Of a stretch of DNA of 64,000 nucleotides, positions 21,886 through 33,530 are shown one piece after another. Origin of the DNA: Pseudoips prasinana (Eukaryota; Arthropoda; Insecta; Lepidoptera; Nolidae); contig OX621251.1 of the NCBI GenBank assembly GCA_951640165.1, positions 26,126,893 to 26,190,892 on the forward strand. The letters run 5' to 3'. The number at the start of each line of letters is the position of its first letter. Position 1 is the stretch's first letter. A program made the position numbers and the translations under genes. Below the pieces are notes generated by a model. The model saw nothing but the letters and a program-made list of their open reading frames with translations. It was not told the DNA's origin and did no database searches.

Positions 21886-22487
21886 CAACCTATAAAAAAA
21901 GCTGGGATCATTTGGTTACATGGTGCATGCTTAACAGATTCAACGAAAGGGTCGTCATATGTGGTGTGCTAGAGTGACATGTGATGAAACATCGATTTAC
22001 ATCTACGATCTAGTAGCGATTTTTTTCTATAATGTAGATATGTATAAGGATTAAAAATGATATGGAAAATTAGTGAGTTGTAATAATGAAATAAAAAACG
22101 AAGACAACAATACATCTTTTGTAGTTTTTCAAAATTGAATCCTTAAGTGAGTATGAAAGAAAAGGGAATGCGCCGCTTGTCTGGTATAGGTATTGTCGAA
22201 GTCGATGCAGCCTCTTCAAAACTTGATTACAAATACATATACCTACGTAGTATACAAATATTGCTCGTCTAACAGTAAAAGATTGTAATATATGACTTCA
22301 TAACATTCTTTAGGGACCTTAAAATTAAATGTATTTTTAAAGCAATCATAAATCTGAATTCCGAATATAAACTCACAGGGATATTTATCACTATACGCGT
22401 AAACCATATATATACTGTATTGATCATGCAGATCTTAAAAATAAGAATAAAACTGAAGTCGATAAGTAAATACATTTTTCAATACAA

Positions 22488-22615
22488 AGGCACTACACTT
22501 CCCCAATCTGTCAAACTTCCCTCATTGAAAGTAAACCTTATGCCTTTGTGATAAAGTTGAAAATCTATAAAAGAAATTTGACAGATTGGGGCAGCTGGAT
22601 GTGCTGGCGTCTGTA
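22488..22615. mobile_element. GCCAGCACATC MITE, copy 2
   Basis: The inner arms (ccccaatctgtcaaac / atttgacagattgggg) and the right end gctggatgtgctggcgtctg are present. The left terminus is lost or rearranged. Confidence 0.75.
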
Positions 22616-22989
22616 CATAAAGTCAGGGAGATTAATGGTGAGATGTGTCAAAATGGTGTAAACTACTGAGTTTGTGTGACATTTAATACAACTAGAGTGG
22701 CTGATGGACAATAAGTTCAGTAGTACCGTGTTACTTTCTTTAGCAACTAATCACTACTGAATGAAACTATTGAATAGCTTTAAGGATTTTCTTGAAACAC
22801 GGCGAATGGATATTTCTAATTCTACCAGGTATAAAAAATAGAATGCGTGCTTTTAATTTTAACAAATGAATGAAAATATAAACAATGGTATATGCAACAC
22901 GTGGTAAAGAAAACATTAAATTGTTTTTCCACATTTGTGACATATGGCTGCTTCTTATGATTTTATTTTGTTTTAGTTTTCGTGCTGTT

Positions 22990-23120
22990 GAGCATCATCA
23001 TTAGCCTGATATCGTCCACTCCTGGGCATTTAGGTGGTAGCTAGTACACTGGTGAAGCTGCTGCCCGACTCCCTTCGCCTAGTCGCCTTTTATATTCTAC
23101 ACGAAACCACACGGCTAATG
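22990..23120 (-). mobile_element. RTE-type 3' tail, second subfamily, minus strand
   Basis: catcatcattagcctgatat then gtccactcctgggcattt. Fuller copies lie at 34225 and 63305. Confidence 0.55.
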
Positions 23121-23181
23121 AATTATCAATAAGTAGATAGTTATAGTAGTGTAGTAAGAATATAGTAGTAAGTAATGATCT

Positions 23182-23350
23182 TTTTTTTTCGGGACTAGTC
23201 CCTCCCTCTTAACAGTGGTGGTTAAGAGGGAGGGACTAGTCTCGAAAAAAAACTCCTGTAAGCCAGGATCAACAGTGGCACGCAATGAAATGACACAGAG
23301 CGGTGAAGCTCAGGGAATCGCTTTAACTGTCTTGGTTCCCGCAACGAATT
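23182..23350 (+). repeat. Dispersed repeat with a fold-back end
   Basis: Arms 23182-23213 and 23221-23252 pair with one mismatch (gggactagtccctccctctt and its inverse), then the family continues with gtaagccaggatcaacagtg. In the copies at 54505 and 42000 the inverted arm is absent, so it was added here. Confidence 0.8.
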
Positions 23351-23703
23351 AAGTAATGATCTACCAATATAAATAAATTCTAACGAACTTTTCTGACTAG
23401 CAGCTATAGATAGCGCTTCATTCTCAAGACACAAATCAAAATTCAAACCTTACGGAACTAAACAAGGAAAGCCAGCAATGGCAAATAAAGCATTTGGGTT
23501 TTTTTTCGACTCCAATCTCCCCGCGTGTGTCAGATGCTTTGCGGTATTCGTAAAGCATTATATTCGAAAGTGATATATGGACCTATCGGATTTAGGAGTT
23601 AGTGTTCCTTTATAAATTGCTTACATAAATAAAATGAGTACTTTTAAAGTCACGGGTGTTCTTTTTTCGAGCCTTTAGTTATACGTAGGTTGTTCCGTAT
23701 GTT

Positions 23704-24206
23704 ATTCATCATCATCATCATGTCATTACGTCTACTGCTGGACAAAAGCAACCCAAAGTATATGCCATAATCGCCACGCTTGGCAGACGGGTTTGCGATT
23801 GCAGTTTGATGGTCATAGTTCACAGAGAAACGCTGCTGTCCGTTCTCTGGTAGGTATTCCCTCGGGATGATTTCGGTTCACAGAGAAACGCTGCTGTCCG
23901 TTCTCTGGTAGGTATTCCCTCGGGATGATTTCGGTTCACAGAGAAACGCTGCTGTCCGTTCTCTGGTAGGTATTCCCTCGGGATGATTTCGGTTCACAGA
24001 GAAACGCTGCTGTCCGTTCTCTGGTAGGTATTCCCTCGGGATGATTTCGGTTCACAGAGAAACGCTGCTGTCCGTTCTCTGGTAGGTATTCCCTCGGGAT
24101 GATTTCGGTTCACAGAGAAACGCTGCTGTCCGTTCTCTGGTAGGTATTCCCTCGGGATGATTTCGACTGTCCGTTCTCTGGTAGGTATTCCCTCGGGATG
24201 ACTTCA
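23704..24206 (-). mobile_element. RTE-type 3' end expanded by a minisatellite
   Basis: On the minus strand the element ends with (ATG)n, visible as catcatcatcatcatg at the left. It contains ataatcgccacgcttggcag, shared with 19600-19871 in the opposite direction. Its inner end is an array of 58-bp repeats. Confidence 0.75.
23817..24206. repeat. 58-bp tandem array, six full units and a partial
   Basis: Units start at 23817, 23875, 23933, 23991, 24049 and 24107, with a 42-base partial at 24165-24206. Each carries ttcacagagaaacgctgctg, tccgttctctggtaggtatt and ccctcgggatgatttc. The units are virtually identical, so the array is young. Confidence 0.95.
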
Positions 24207-24277
24207 ACTTTCGATTTTTTTCCCAACAAAAACAGACAATCCTTAACTTACTTAGTTGACTTACCTAGGTGTCAATT

Positions 24278-24556
24278 TGACGGCGGGTTGGCGTGGTTGG
24301 TTAATGCTTGCCTTTCACGCCGCAGGTTGTGGGTTCGATTCCCACCCAGGACAGATATTTGTATGCATAAATATGACTGTTTTCCCTGAGTCTGAGTGTA
24401 ATTATCTATATAAGTATCTATTTACAAAAGAAAAGTAGAATAAGTAGTATATCAGTTATCTGGTTTCCATAGTACCAGCTCTGCTTAGTTTGGGATTGAA
24501 TATAGTTTGGGGTTGGGTGAGTGTGAATAGTGTCACAGGATATTATTATTATTAAT
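24278..24556 (+). mobile_element. tRNA-headed SINE, family B, copy 2
   Basis: Head gacggcgggttggcgtggtt, B-box gtgggttcgattcccac, and a TATTATTATT tail. It is the best-preserved family B copy on the plus strand. Confidence 0.85.
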
Positions 24557-24951
24557 ATGGAAGCATGTAACATCATCTGTACAGGCGAGGAAAAGGCACC
24601 TAACTCAGGAAAGTACTCATGGGAAGGTCCCACTGTCAAAACCCGTTATATTGATTGACGGCGGTAACATTGGCATTTGTTTTTGCAAAATGAATTGCTT
24701 GTGCTTGATACAAAATGCATTTAGCGATCATTTACTTGTGTTCAAATTGTAATTCGATAAAGGGCTTAAAATAAATTAGATGATTGCCGGTCTGAACAGC
24801 AACCACAACGAGATGAGTCTGTAATTTAAAAGGGAACTTGTCGTGTAGGCAGGTGATGCCCGCAGAAAGTGAGAAACACTGATAAAAATAAATGATTATG
24901 ATTATAAAATATTCGACAGCGTAGTTATGTACATAACTGCAGGAAAATTGA

Positions 24952-25195
24952 CGGTCACCGTAGCCTAGTTGGTAGTGCTCCTGCCTACGAAGCTGGTGGT
25001 CCTGGGTTCGAATCCCGGTAAGTGCAAATATTTGTGTGATGAGCACGAATATTTGTTTCTGAGTCATGGATGTTTTCTATGTATTTAAGTATTTATCTAT
25101 CTATATAAGTAAGTATGTATATCGTCGCCTGGTACCCATAGTACAAGCTTTGCTTAGTTTGGGGCTAGGATGATCTGTGTGACATTGTTCCTAGA
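24952..25195 (+). mobile_element. tRNA-headed SINE, family C, copy 1
   Basis: Head gtcaccgtagcctagttggt with B-box ctgggttcgaatcccgg, then a body shared with family B (ggtacccatagtacaagctt). A second copy lies inverted at 28355-28588. Confidence 0.8.
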
Positions 25196-25345
25196 AAATT
25201 ACATATTACGGGGAGTTGTGATATTCCGTGTTCATTCCAAGACTCCATAGAGGCCTCTAATAAAGTCTCCACTAGGTACTTTACTGGGGTAGTAGCTTGA
25301 CTATGTTGGACTTTACTTAACTGTGACTAAATGACGAAAGCTTTT
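25196..25345. repeat. Dispersed repeat, gtctccact family, copy 1
   Basis: gatattccgtgttcattcca, taaagtctccactaggtact and ttactggggtagtagc match 41074-41270. Confidence 0.6.
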
Positions 25346-25660
25346 TAATGTAAATAACGAATTTATATGTAAATAACTTGATTTATCAAATTATTTGATA
25401 CTGGCAAATTCTCTATTCGAGTGAGTCCATATCAAATGATACAAAAAATGTGATTGGTTCCCCACCATGATTGCTAACTTATTATTGGTATCTCCAGTAC
25501 CTAACAAAAACAAACTTTATTTAAAGGTTGAGTATTTCGTTCAGGTAAGTACTTTATCCGGTTCTGATTTGTAACAGCTACCTGCCTATTAAATGTACAT
25601 CTTAATAATTTAATACTTACATAGGTATTTTACAACTCGTAACGAAAATAGGTAGTCAAT
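25346..25660. other. No recognised feature
   Basis: AT-rich, no repeat partner noticed and no coding sequence. Confidence 0.5.
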
Positions 25661-25663
25661 TTA

Positions 25664-25915
25664 GACGAGCCGGCTAGCGTGGTTGGTTAATACTATCCTT
25701 TGACGACGCAGGCCGTGGGTTCGATTCCCACCCAGAACAGATATTTGTGTGCATGACATGTCTGTTTGTCCTGAGTCTGGGTGTAATTATCAATATAAGT
25801 ATGTATTTACAAAAGAAAAGTAGTATATGCACTATATCAGTTATCTGGTTTCCATAGTACATGCTCTGTTTAGTTTAGGATCAGATAGTCGTGTGTAAAT
25901 AATGTCCCTGGATAT
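25664..25915 (+). mobile_element. tRNA-headed SINE, family B, copy 3
   Basis: Head acgagccggctagcgtggtt, B-box gtgggttcgattcccac, and a body ending at cagatagtcgtgtgtaaata. Confidence 0.85.
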
Positions 25916-27640
25916 TAACTATGAAGCTTATTCTACCCCTTAAAATATTCAGCTTTCCGTATTCTTTAATAGTATAGTTCTGGAAACCACCTAGAAACAT
26001 TAATATCTCTTATTATTTAACAGTGCAGAAAGCTTGAAATGTAATTATAATTTAAAATTCACATCGTAGCTATTCGAAAGGCGATTCTTTGACATTATCG
26101 TTCTGGAAACCATCTTGATATTACCAATCCAGCTTGATATTACCAACGAATGAAGAAAGCTTTAAATGCAACTAGAACTATAGCTATTGATGGCTAATTG
26201 CTTGCGGCCAGCGCAGGGCCTGTCCTAGAGTACACACAGAACAACACCCTTGAACAGAAGTTTTAGCAAACAGACTGTACAAGTGTTGTGTATCATCAAG
26301 CGGCCGGAATTTATTAATGGTGTAAAGTGTGCAAAGGAATCACAAGTCACCGCGTCTCGTCAGCCCGGAATGGACGAAATCAGGTCAGTTTTCCTTGTAC
26401 CCCTATCCCATTGAGAGTATAGGCTCACGCGTTCATCGAGGGCTACGATTACGAGCCGTAAAAAATTGAAATCCCGTGTTGAACAGAGACGGAAACAAAA
26501 TGTTTCTTATGTATACCATATTTCAATTCACACCGTTGCTTGTGCCGTACACAACGATTCCTAACTATCCTACCCAATTCCACCAATTCTGCGATGACTT
26601 TGTAAAACGTATATCAGATACTTTACGGTATGTACCTACGTTTCAACGGGAATGCCAATTCATATAGATTTTTTTTTATGAAGCCTCGTTGATATACTAC
26701 ATAATATAAAAAAAATACTTGATCTGATATTGAGGGATGTGACACGAGTATGACTATCTATTATTACAACACGTTGTTTTATATTTACCACTAATAACGG
26801 GGAATCCTTATTACTCAGAAGTTACTATTAATAACGAATAATTTGAAAATTAATGGGTTAGGTACAAGTGTCTTAAGTTTTTATAAAGATTACCTACTAC
26901 TGTAGCAAATGTATTTTATATTTAAACTTGTTTTGATTCCAAGCAGATGTTATTTTTATTTATTGTTTAAATTCGATGATCTGCAAGACGGTAATACTCG
27001 TATAGGGATTCAATCAATTCAGAAGATTATACTTTATCTTTATAAGTAATTATATGATATAAGCATTTTTAAATTTAATTATATTTTATACCCGACTGTG
27101 AATTTATGCCTGTTGTGTTGTGATTACGCCTGTAATTTTTATTAATTATTTGTTCTAATTTAGAATCTTGCTACTGGATCTGAAACAGTTTTTACGGCTC
27201 TCTGGGACATAGCTGTGCTTCATTGGTCCATCTTGTAAGGGGCCTCAGGTTTTACGGTTTTTAGAGTTAAAACAGCTGTTGGAAACTGTAGTTTATTAAT
27301 AAAAAGCACATGTAGGTATACTGCTAAGTAATTTTGCAACGGGAACTTCCTAACATTTGCCTACCTAGTATTTTTACATACCTATATTATATTGATGGGT
27401 TATTTTGTAGTCAAGGAAAAACGTCTATAAATGTCCGCAGGCAATATTGCACGCAAAGTGGATATTATAGGTACTATACGTAGTATTACATAGCTTCATT
27501 TCTTATATCCTCAATCTTTTTAACATATCAACCAGAGGGGTCCTTAGGTTATTGAACGGAACCGGTTGGCCCTAACTGATATTGAACACATGGAACTCCA
27601 ATGAAAGACTTGCATAAAGAATTAACGTGTAGTTTTGTTT
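25916..27640. other. No recognised feature
   Basis: Mostly AT-rich. The less AT-rich part at 26200-26480 has no recognisable protein motif. A 63-codon open frame at 26476-26667 looks fortuitous. Confidence 0.5.
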
Positions 27641-27645
27641 GTTTA

Positions 27646-28009
27646 GGGTCTGTTTCACAATGTACGAATAAAGTGTCGGATAGCTAACTAACAAATAAAT
27701 AAACTGACAGATATAAGTTCTGGATAAAACACATTGCGTTTCGCCATCACCTTCCCGGTAAATTTATTTGCCAGATAGCTATTCGGCAGTTACTAATTGG
27801 TAGGTTTGGCAACGTCGCATTTTGTCGTTCCGTCTCGTAAGATGTTTCGTAAAACAGACAACTTATAAATACATTTCTTGCGTCTGTCTGTTACGTAAGA
27901 CGGAACGACAAAATGCGACGTTGCCAATTTTTTTACCGGGAAGGTGGAAGGAAGGTTTATTTGTCAGTTAGCTATGCGACACTTTATTCATACATTGTGA
28001 AACAGACCC
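27646..28009. mobile_element. 364-bp MITE, PIF/Harbinger-like, TTA duplication
   Basis: The inverted ends gggtctgtttcacaatgta are followed by a long second pair of arms (ttggcaacgtcgcattttgt and gtcgttccgtctcgtaaga). TTA flanks both sides (27643-27645, 28010-28012). A 3-bp TWA duplication and GGG ends fit PIF/Harbinger. No coding capacity. Confidence 0.75.
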
Positions 28010-28354
28010 TTAGCGAAATAAAGCTCGTCAGAATATAAGCGCCCACGCTTCTATCTTTGACTTGTTCGTTGTTTTTAGTCCTCGCAAACTGGTTGATAGG
28101 ATGAGCCAACCCACGGCTCTGTGCAGATAAATCCAAGTACAATTAAGTATTATAGGAATTTTCTGGTTAGCCCGTCTTATCAGCTCATGAGAATGACAAA
28201 ATAGTGAATGCTGTGATTACGCACACACTTGTGGACCTTAATATGCTCTGCGGAGATGTCTAGTCTCCATTATGATTGGCCAATGGAGGATATAAGAAAT
28301 AAAAAAAATTATAAACACACAAATCTTGAGAAATCCTTAAATACTATAATAATA

Positions 28355-28588
28355 ATATCTAGGCATCCTAGCCTCAAACCAAGCAAAGCTTGTACTATGG
28401 GTACCAGGCGACGATATACATACTTATATAGATAGATAAATACTTATATACATAGAAAACATCCATGACTCAGAAACAAATATTCGTGCTCATCACACAA
28501 ATATTTGCACTTACCGGGATTCGAACCCAGGACCACCAGCTTCGTAGGCAGGGGCACTACCAACTAGGCTACGGTGACCGTCAAATGT
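28355..28588 (-). mobile_element. tRNA-headed SINE, family C, copy 2
   Basis: Inverted copy of 24952-25195, with the head at its right edge (ctaggctacggtgaccgtca). It interrupts a dispersed repeat, whose parts are at 28320-28350 and 28640-28895. Confidence 0.8.
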
Positions 28589-28639
28589 ACTACTATTTTA
28601 TATAATAGCTGCAATTTTTAAATGAAGTATAACCATATT

Positions 28640-28895
28640 AAAAATTTAAGACGTTGAGCAGCCGGCGAACACAGAAAGATCTCAACGAGTAGTTTAACTT
28701 AAGCGGCTAATAGCTTTATTCTTTTTTTACCACTTGAATAGTGGTTTCAACACAGCTCCAGTGGTAAAAATAAAGAATTCTAAAAAGAGGGTATGATCAC
28801 TATATACTGTACGTAGAATAGGCCAACGCGATTCTGCCCGGCGAGGACTCTAGCCCAGTTAACCTGGCTAATAGGCTATGTACCATAGAGTACAT
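28640..28895 (+). repeat. Dispersed repeat, gcgcagaagg family
   Basis: ccggcgaacacagaaagatc, aagaattctaaaaagagggt, gatcac and agtttaacttaagcggctaa match 52800-53105. A partial copy lies at 12786-12965. In this copy a small fold-back (ccacttgaatagtgg) occurs at 28730. Confidence 0.6.
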
Positions 28896-29285
28896 TTTAT
28901 ATACGGACTATGTACACACACAATGGCTGTACACCGAAAGATCGTCGCATCAGGGCAGCTGATTATGATGACCGTAACTTTTTAAACAGGGTCTTAAAAC
29001 TGAGTTTTGCATAATTATGGGATACAATAATAATTTGATTATATATCTAATTAAATATTTTATCTAGAATCAGAATCGACATAAATACAATTTCATCTAT
29101 ACAACTTACTTCGTTTATGAGATACATACCAGTTACATACGGAATGACATACATAATATATCGAAATACGCAACCTGTGGCCAGCCGGGCCTTTGTTATT
29201 GGCCCATCTGAAGTAACTACATGGTTAACTTAAAATTAAGAGAGGTAGGGCACAGCGTTCATTCGCTCAAAGAGCATTCCGACTG
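28896..29285. other. No recognised feature
   Basis: AT-rich DNA between two repeat fragments. Confidence 0.5.
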
Positions 29286-29289
29286 GGAA

Positions 29290-29495
29290 GTAATTCCTCT
29301 TTACAGAAGACATTCCTTAAAATAATAACATTAATGTTGTGTTTCTGCGTGTGAGTAAGGATGTCAGAGCTCATCGGACTCTTTTAAAGGTTGGCAACGC
29401 ACCCATGACTCCTCAGATGTAGCGAGTGTCCAAGGGCGGCGGTGATCACTTACCATCAGGTGACCCGCTTGCTCGTTTGTCGTCCTATGACATAA
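29290..29495 (+). mobile_element. Non-LTR retrotransposon 3' UTR fragment
   Basis: cagaagacattccttaaaat, gtgtttctgcgtgtgagtaa and aggtgacccgcttgctcgtt also occur at 43760-43985. The tail logic resembles the element end at 44230-44505. Confidence 0.6.
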
Positions 29496-29926
29496 AACAA
29501 CTACAATTTAATTAATTTTTGCTTACGACCCTTGACCACATAGCGTGTTTGTGCCCTCTATAAAAAAAGGTTGAGTATGGCTGCGCAAAAGCTATGACTG
29601 CAGTATCTTTAGGTATTAAATTATATATTAAAGAGAGTGTAGGCTACCCATTCCAAACTGTCACTAAAGCTGAATCCTATATTATTTGTGAATAAGCCAG
29701 TTGGTACACCTAGCAATGCATTTATATAATTTTAAGGACATACAAGTACCTAAATGTTTATAATGGAACCAGTATTCTTGTTTTGATGGAGACTAGACTG
29801 GCTAGATTTCACACCAATTAGTTTTTTACGCTCTTGCAATGCAGTTGGCCAAGGACAAGGAGTAGCGATAGACTCGTCATAATGTGTGTATTAGCATAAA
29901 CAATGCATGGAGATATATTTTTTTAA
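29496..29926. other. No recognised feature
   Basis: AT-rich, no coding sequence. Confidence 0.5.
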
Positions 29927-30126
29927 TGACAACGCCCGCACTAGTGAATCTAATCCCTGTGTCGCGGGGTACTTTACAAACATATAATAGACGAACACAA
30001 ACTACATCCAGACTCAGAACAACTATGTATGGGTAACATAAATAGTTGTCCGGCGCGGGAATCAAACCCGCGACACGAAGTGCGTGGCGACTGTCGTAGC
30101 CGCTGCGCCACACGTGCAGTCGAAAA
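29927..30126 (-). mobile_element. tRNA-headed SINE, family A, copy 2 (full)
   Basis: The best full copy. On the minus strand the head is cgtgtggcgcagcggctacg, the B-box gcgggtttgattcccgc, and the tail ends with agtgcgggcgttgtc. Confidence 0.85.
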
Positions 30127-30195
30127 GAAAAATTTAAAATATTGTGTTCTTATCACTATGTCAGTTTATTTTTAAATTTGAAACTCATCCTTTTT

Positions 30196-30425
30196 ATTAT
30201 TTTATCGTATGGGCAGTAGTTAATCAAGTAACTGAGTACGTAATTCTATCCGCTCAGGAGGTCCATGACATGGCTTTACGACTTTCTGAGGTCTGTAGTC
30301 TGTGTGTGTGTGTGCGTACCTGTAGTCATTGGACAATGACTACAGACGCTCCGACATTATACGAGTTTGGTGATCACCTCACCGATCTCTTTCGGAGGCG
30401 TGCTCAACTGGCTATTACCGCATCA
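30196..30425 (+). repeat. Dispersed repeat fragment with a hairpin
   Basis: tcgtatgggcagtagttaat starts like the copies at 33858 and 52506. A perfect hairpin ctgtagtcattg / caatgactacag lies at 30323-30348. Confidence 0.55.
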
Positions 30426-30489
30426 CAATTAAATATGATATTTTAAAATGATTATAATAATTGACTGTAAATTTTGTATTGTAAGTTTC

Positions 30490-30544
30490 GTTTCCAATCC
30501 CCACTTGCAACAATACTTAATTGTTGCAAGTGGGGATTGGAAAC
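30490..30544. repeat. Perfect 25-base-arm hairpin
   Basis: Arms 30490-30514 and 30520-30544 pair completely around loop actta. It lies beside unique-looking sequence running to 30700. Confidence 0.9.
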
Positions 30545-31540
30545 CAAACTAATGTTTGCAAACGGAGCCTTTATTGACGTTGACAGTAACAGTTGGTGCA
30601 ACACTAAGATCACGGAACACACGAAACACAGACTTAGAGTTCCGGCGCAAAGCACTGCGTGAGGGTGCAATCGAGACGTACTTACTGAGTCCCCGCGACT
30701 ATATATATATCAAATACGCAGTATAATGTGCGAGACTCCAGACGTACATAGTACACATCCTAATTGCACTGAACACTTGGCACTGTTTAATTTCACTGAG
30801 CACTTTTACTTCTCACCCTTAATTCGCCTTAAATGTCACTTGAATTAACACTAAACGTCCTTTTTCGATATCTGGTGTATATAAATTGTTCCAAATTGTA
30901 AACATTCCGAAAGTAATCCATTTCTTTTTACAACCTTCACGAATATTCAGTTTTAATTTAAATATTTATATCCTTGTCTTCACCTATCTCTAACTTTTCT
31001 ATTGGGAATTTTGCACCATCTCTTTACATAACACAGACCATTTCCTAGCAGTTCTTTACGAGCTTTCTTTTAATTTTTACCTGATCATCAGATATCAACA
31101 TCAATATTTATCATCATATTAGTTAAAACACTTTCATAACCGCTAAAATGTACGATGCTAAATGTCATCTTATTTTAAGCAAATGTAAACTCAATACTCA
31201 ATGTTTTATTTACATTCCACAATGTTGATAAGGTGTTACAATTATATATGGTATCATTATGGACCCTGTCGGGCACAGCAAATGTAGAAGAGAGGAAGAG
31301 GGCTTTAGTTAGACATAATTAATTATATTATTACTTAGGTATATTTTTGCTAATGTATCTAATATATATCTAATATATATATCGGCGCAACTACAACAGT
31401 TCGTCGAGAATAATTATTATTAATAATTTGATTGTCCTAAAATTAGTTAATAAACCATCACATGATTATTTTGAGTTGATTACGATGTAATGAAACTACT
31501 TTTGTGATGAGTGAAATAAATACATATTCTATTCTATTGC
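30545..31540. other. No recognised feature
   Basis: AT-rich apart from 30590-30720. Neither a protein motif nor a known repeat was recognised. Confidence 0.5.
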
Positions 31541-31544
31541 TAGA

Positions 31545-31690
31545 TAGTAGCCTCGCCCAAGACATTATTTGGAGGGATATACCATAAACACCGCGCCTAG
31601 AAGACAAGATGGTGATTGCAGTTTGGTCGTCATTAGTACTCAGAGAGGCGCTGCTGCCGGTTCTCTGGTAGATATTCACTTGGGAGGAAT
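31545..31690 (-). mobile_element. RTE-type 3' end fragment, minus strand
   Basis: gatggtgattgcagtttggt and ccggttctctggtagatatt match the family at 23704-24206 before its expansion. Confidence 0.65.
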
Positions 31691-32860
31691 TCTACTACAA
31701 ATTTTATTCGTCTCTAATCATTGGATTTTTTTCAAGTAAGTTCCCAGTAGAACCATAAGCTTGGATAGCGGGCAGTTAATATCTTTAAGCAGCAAACTTT
31801 CTATTATTTGCTTGGAGTTGTTGATTTATGTAAAGAAACAACTTGGCAATAATTTTAGAAACTTGAAGCAAAAATTTCAGATACTTAAAATCCATTTTAG
31901 TTACTACATCAATTATAAACTTAAACACAATAAACATGCCATTGGGGTATGTTTGCGCATCCAAATTACCAGTATCGGGCTGTCCCATCGGTTCACAATC
32001 ATATTTTATGGGTTGGGGCTGGCTCGTACCCTGCTCATAATAGAAACGCATCGCTTACGCTGAAGACGTGAAATCCGCCCGTGCTTGCTTCGGCACACAT
32101 TGTTGAAGCACTCGTACGTCTTGGCAGTCCCATCAGCAAACGGGTTATGGTATTGGACGCGCAGAGCTAATAATCTCTGGTGTAATTCATTGATTTATCG
32201 TTCTTAAAAATATAATTATTATGAATGTATGTAGGTAGATGTATTTGTGCCAATAATAATCTCGAATAAAAATGGTCGTTACGTTTACCTTGTAACAATA
32301 TTATAATGAGCTTCTCGATAACAAACAACACCTGTGCGATAGACAAGGCAACGCGCAACGATCCACCCATTTGATGTTTGCATAACAGCCAGATATACTA
32401 CTTGTACTTTGCAACTTCTATTCTATGTTAGTAGGAAATATTATCTAGATACGCCATGATGGTCGATCTATGAGGCCTTCATGGCATACAATTATGTTTA
32501 TGTTTCGTATTATGATATGGTAGACGAGGGAAAATCATAACGTTATCCATTATAAGAAACAAGGAATACCCTTAACGCAGATGATGTAGAACTGTAACGT
32601 AAATTAACCCAATTTCAGAACTGTTTTAAATAGATACAGGTTTATTTCCAAACTATTAACTATTTTATGGTTTAGTAAACAATATACATATATACACACA
32701 TATTTTAAGATTTTAGGTTTAAATATTGTAAACCAAATATAAAATAATGTGAAATTTTGTCTAAACCTGCATCAAGCTCACGCTCCTCATTGCCATCAAA
32801 ATGTAGAGTGCCAAGAAGACTGGCAGCATTATCTCATTATCTTTAAGTATACTTTATGAA
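31691..32860. other. No recognised gene
   Basis: Mostly AT-rich. A less AT-rich stretch at 31945-32165 resembles a degraded tRNA-SINE or retrotransposon tail but could not be assigned. Confidence 0.45.
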
Positions 32861-32861
32861 A

Positions 32862-33330
32862 TACTAGCTGACCCGGCGAACTTCGTTCCGCCTAAGGGTC
32901 AGCGTAGACAGAGAGGAGCGCAGCGGAGAGGATTTTATTAAGGCACTAGAAAATCAACTTTAGAGCTATAGGAATAAAGTGCATATATGCTTGAACCTGA
33001 CAAAATGCTCGCGCAGTCTCGCGCATTATAATGTTCAAGCATACATGCACTTTATTTCAATAATTTAAAGTTGATTTTCTAGTGCCTTAATAAAATCCTC
33101 TCCGCTGCACTCCTCTCTGTCTGCGCTGGCCCTAACAGTCGATTGTTTAATTTATTGTTTACTTTAATTATTATTCTGATACCTATTTAATTTGATTTTA
33201 TTTTACTTATTCCAAATTATGTTATATTTTTATTGATTTTTATTGAAAACTGCTGTACCCGTGACGTCATCCGCGTGGAATTTACAAAATGGTTAATTAT
33301 TTTCTAAATGTTATGCTATACACATTAAAA
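32862..33330 (-). mobile_element. Helitron-like 3' end, minus strand, with MITE insert
   Basis: actagctgacccggcgaact at the left is the inverse of the CTAGT end seen at 60913. The sequence is interrupted by the TAA-flanked MITE at 32896-33132 and continues after 33136. The far boundary is not certain. Confidence 0.55.
32896..33132. mobile_element. 237-bp MITE, PIF/Harbinger-like, TAA duplication
   Basis: Arms of about 65 bases (gggtcagcgtagacagagag..., gaggattttattaaggcact...) pair nearly perfectly. TAA flanks both sides (32893-32895, 33133-33135), giving a clean 3-bp duplication. Confidence 0.85.
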
Positions 33331-33380
33331 GTATTCCATTATCGACTTCTTTTTCTTTACTTTTTTATAATTTTTATCGT

Positions 33381-33530
33381 TGAGACAATACCCGCACAAG
33401 GGAATTTAACAATGTACCTACATACTCAGAAGAAACCATTTGTTTGACACACACATAGTTGTCCTGCGCGGAAATCGAACCCGTAACAAGAAGTGGCGCA
33501 GCGACTATCTTAACCACTGCGCCCCATTTG
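33381..33530 (-). mobile_element. tRNA-headed SINE, family A, copy 3
   Basis: aatacccgcacaagggaatt through tgcgcggaaatcgaacccgt to actatcttaaccactgcgcc. Internally shortened. Confidence 0.75.

Larger units (their letters stand above)
21005..22480. other. 3' UTR and intergenic AT-rich DNA
   Basis: The first ~220 bases are the likely 3' UTR of the dehydrogenase gene. The rest shows no coding sequence, apart from a hairpin at 21851-21885. Confidence 0.6.

Noticed and set aside
23817..24206. CRISPR-like regular repeat array
   Set aside because: Units are contiguous 58-bp tandem copies without unique spacers, in an insect genome.
24952..25025. Possible tRNA gene (A and B boxes present)
   Set aside because: No complete cloverleaf or acceptor stem. 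The same head plus body occurs inverted at 28355-28588, so it is a SINE.
26200..26480. GC-richer stretch that might be an exon
   Set aside because: No frame gives a recognisable protein and no consistent splice sites were found.
29990..30120. Possible minus-strand tRNA-Arg-like gene
   Set aside because: Part of the SINE family A present in at least six copies here.
30590..30720. Possible LTR or gene fragment
   Set aside because: No paired LTR, primer-binding site or protein motif could be found.
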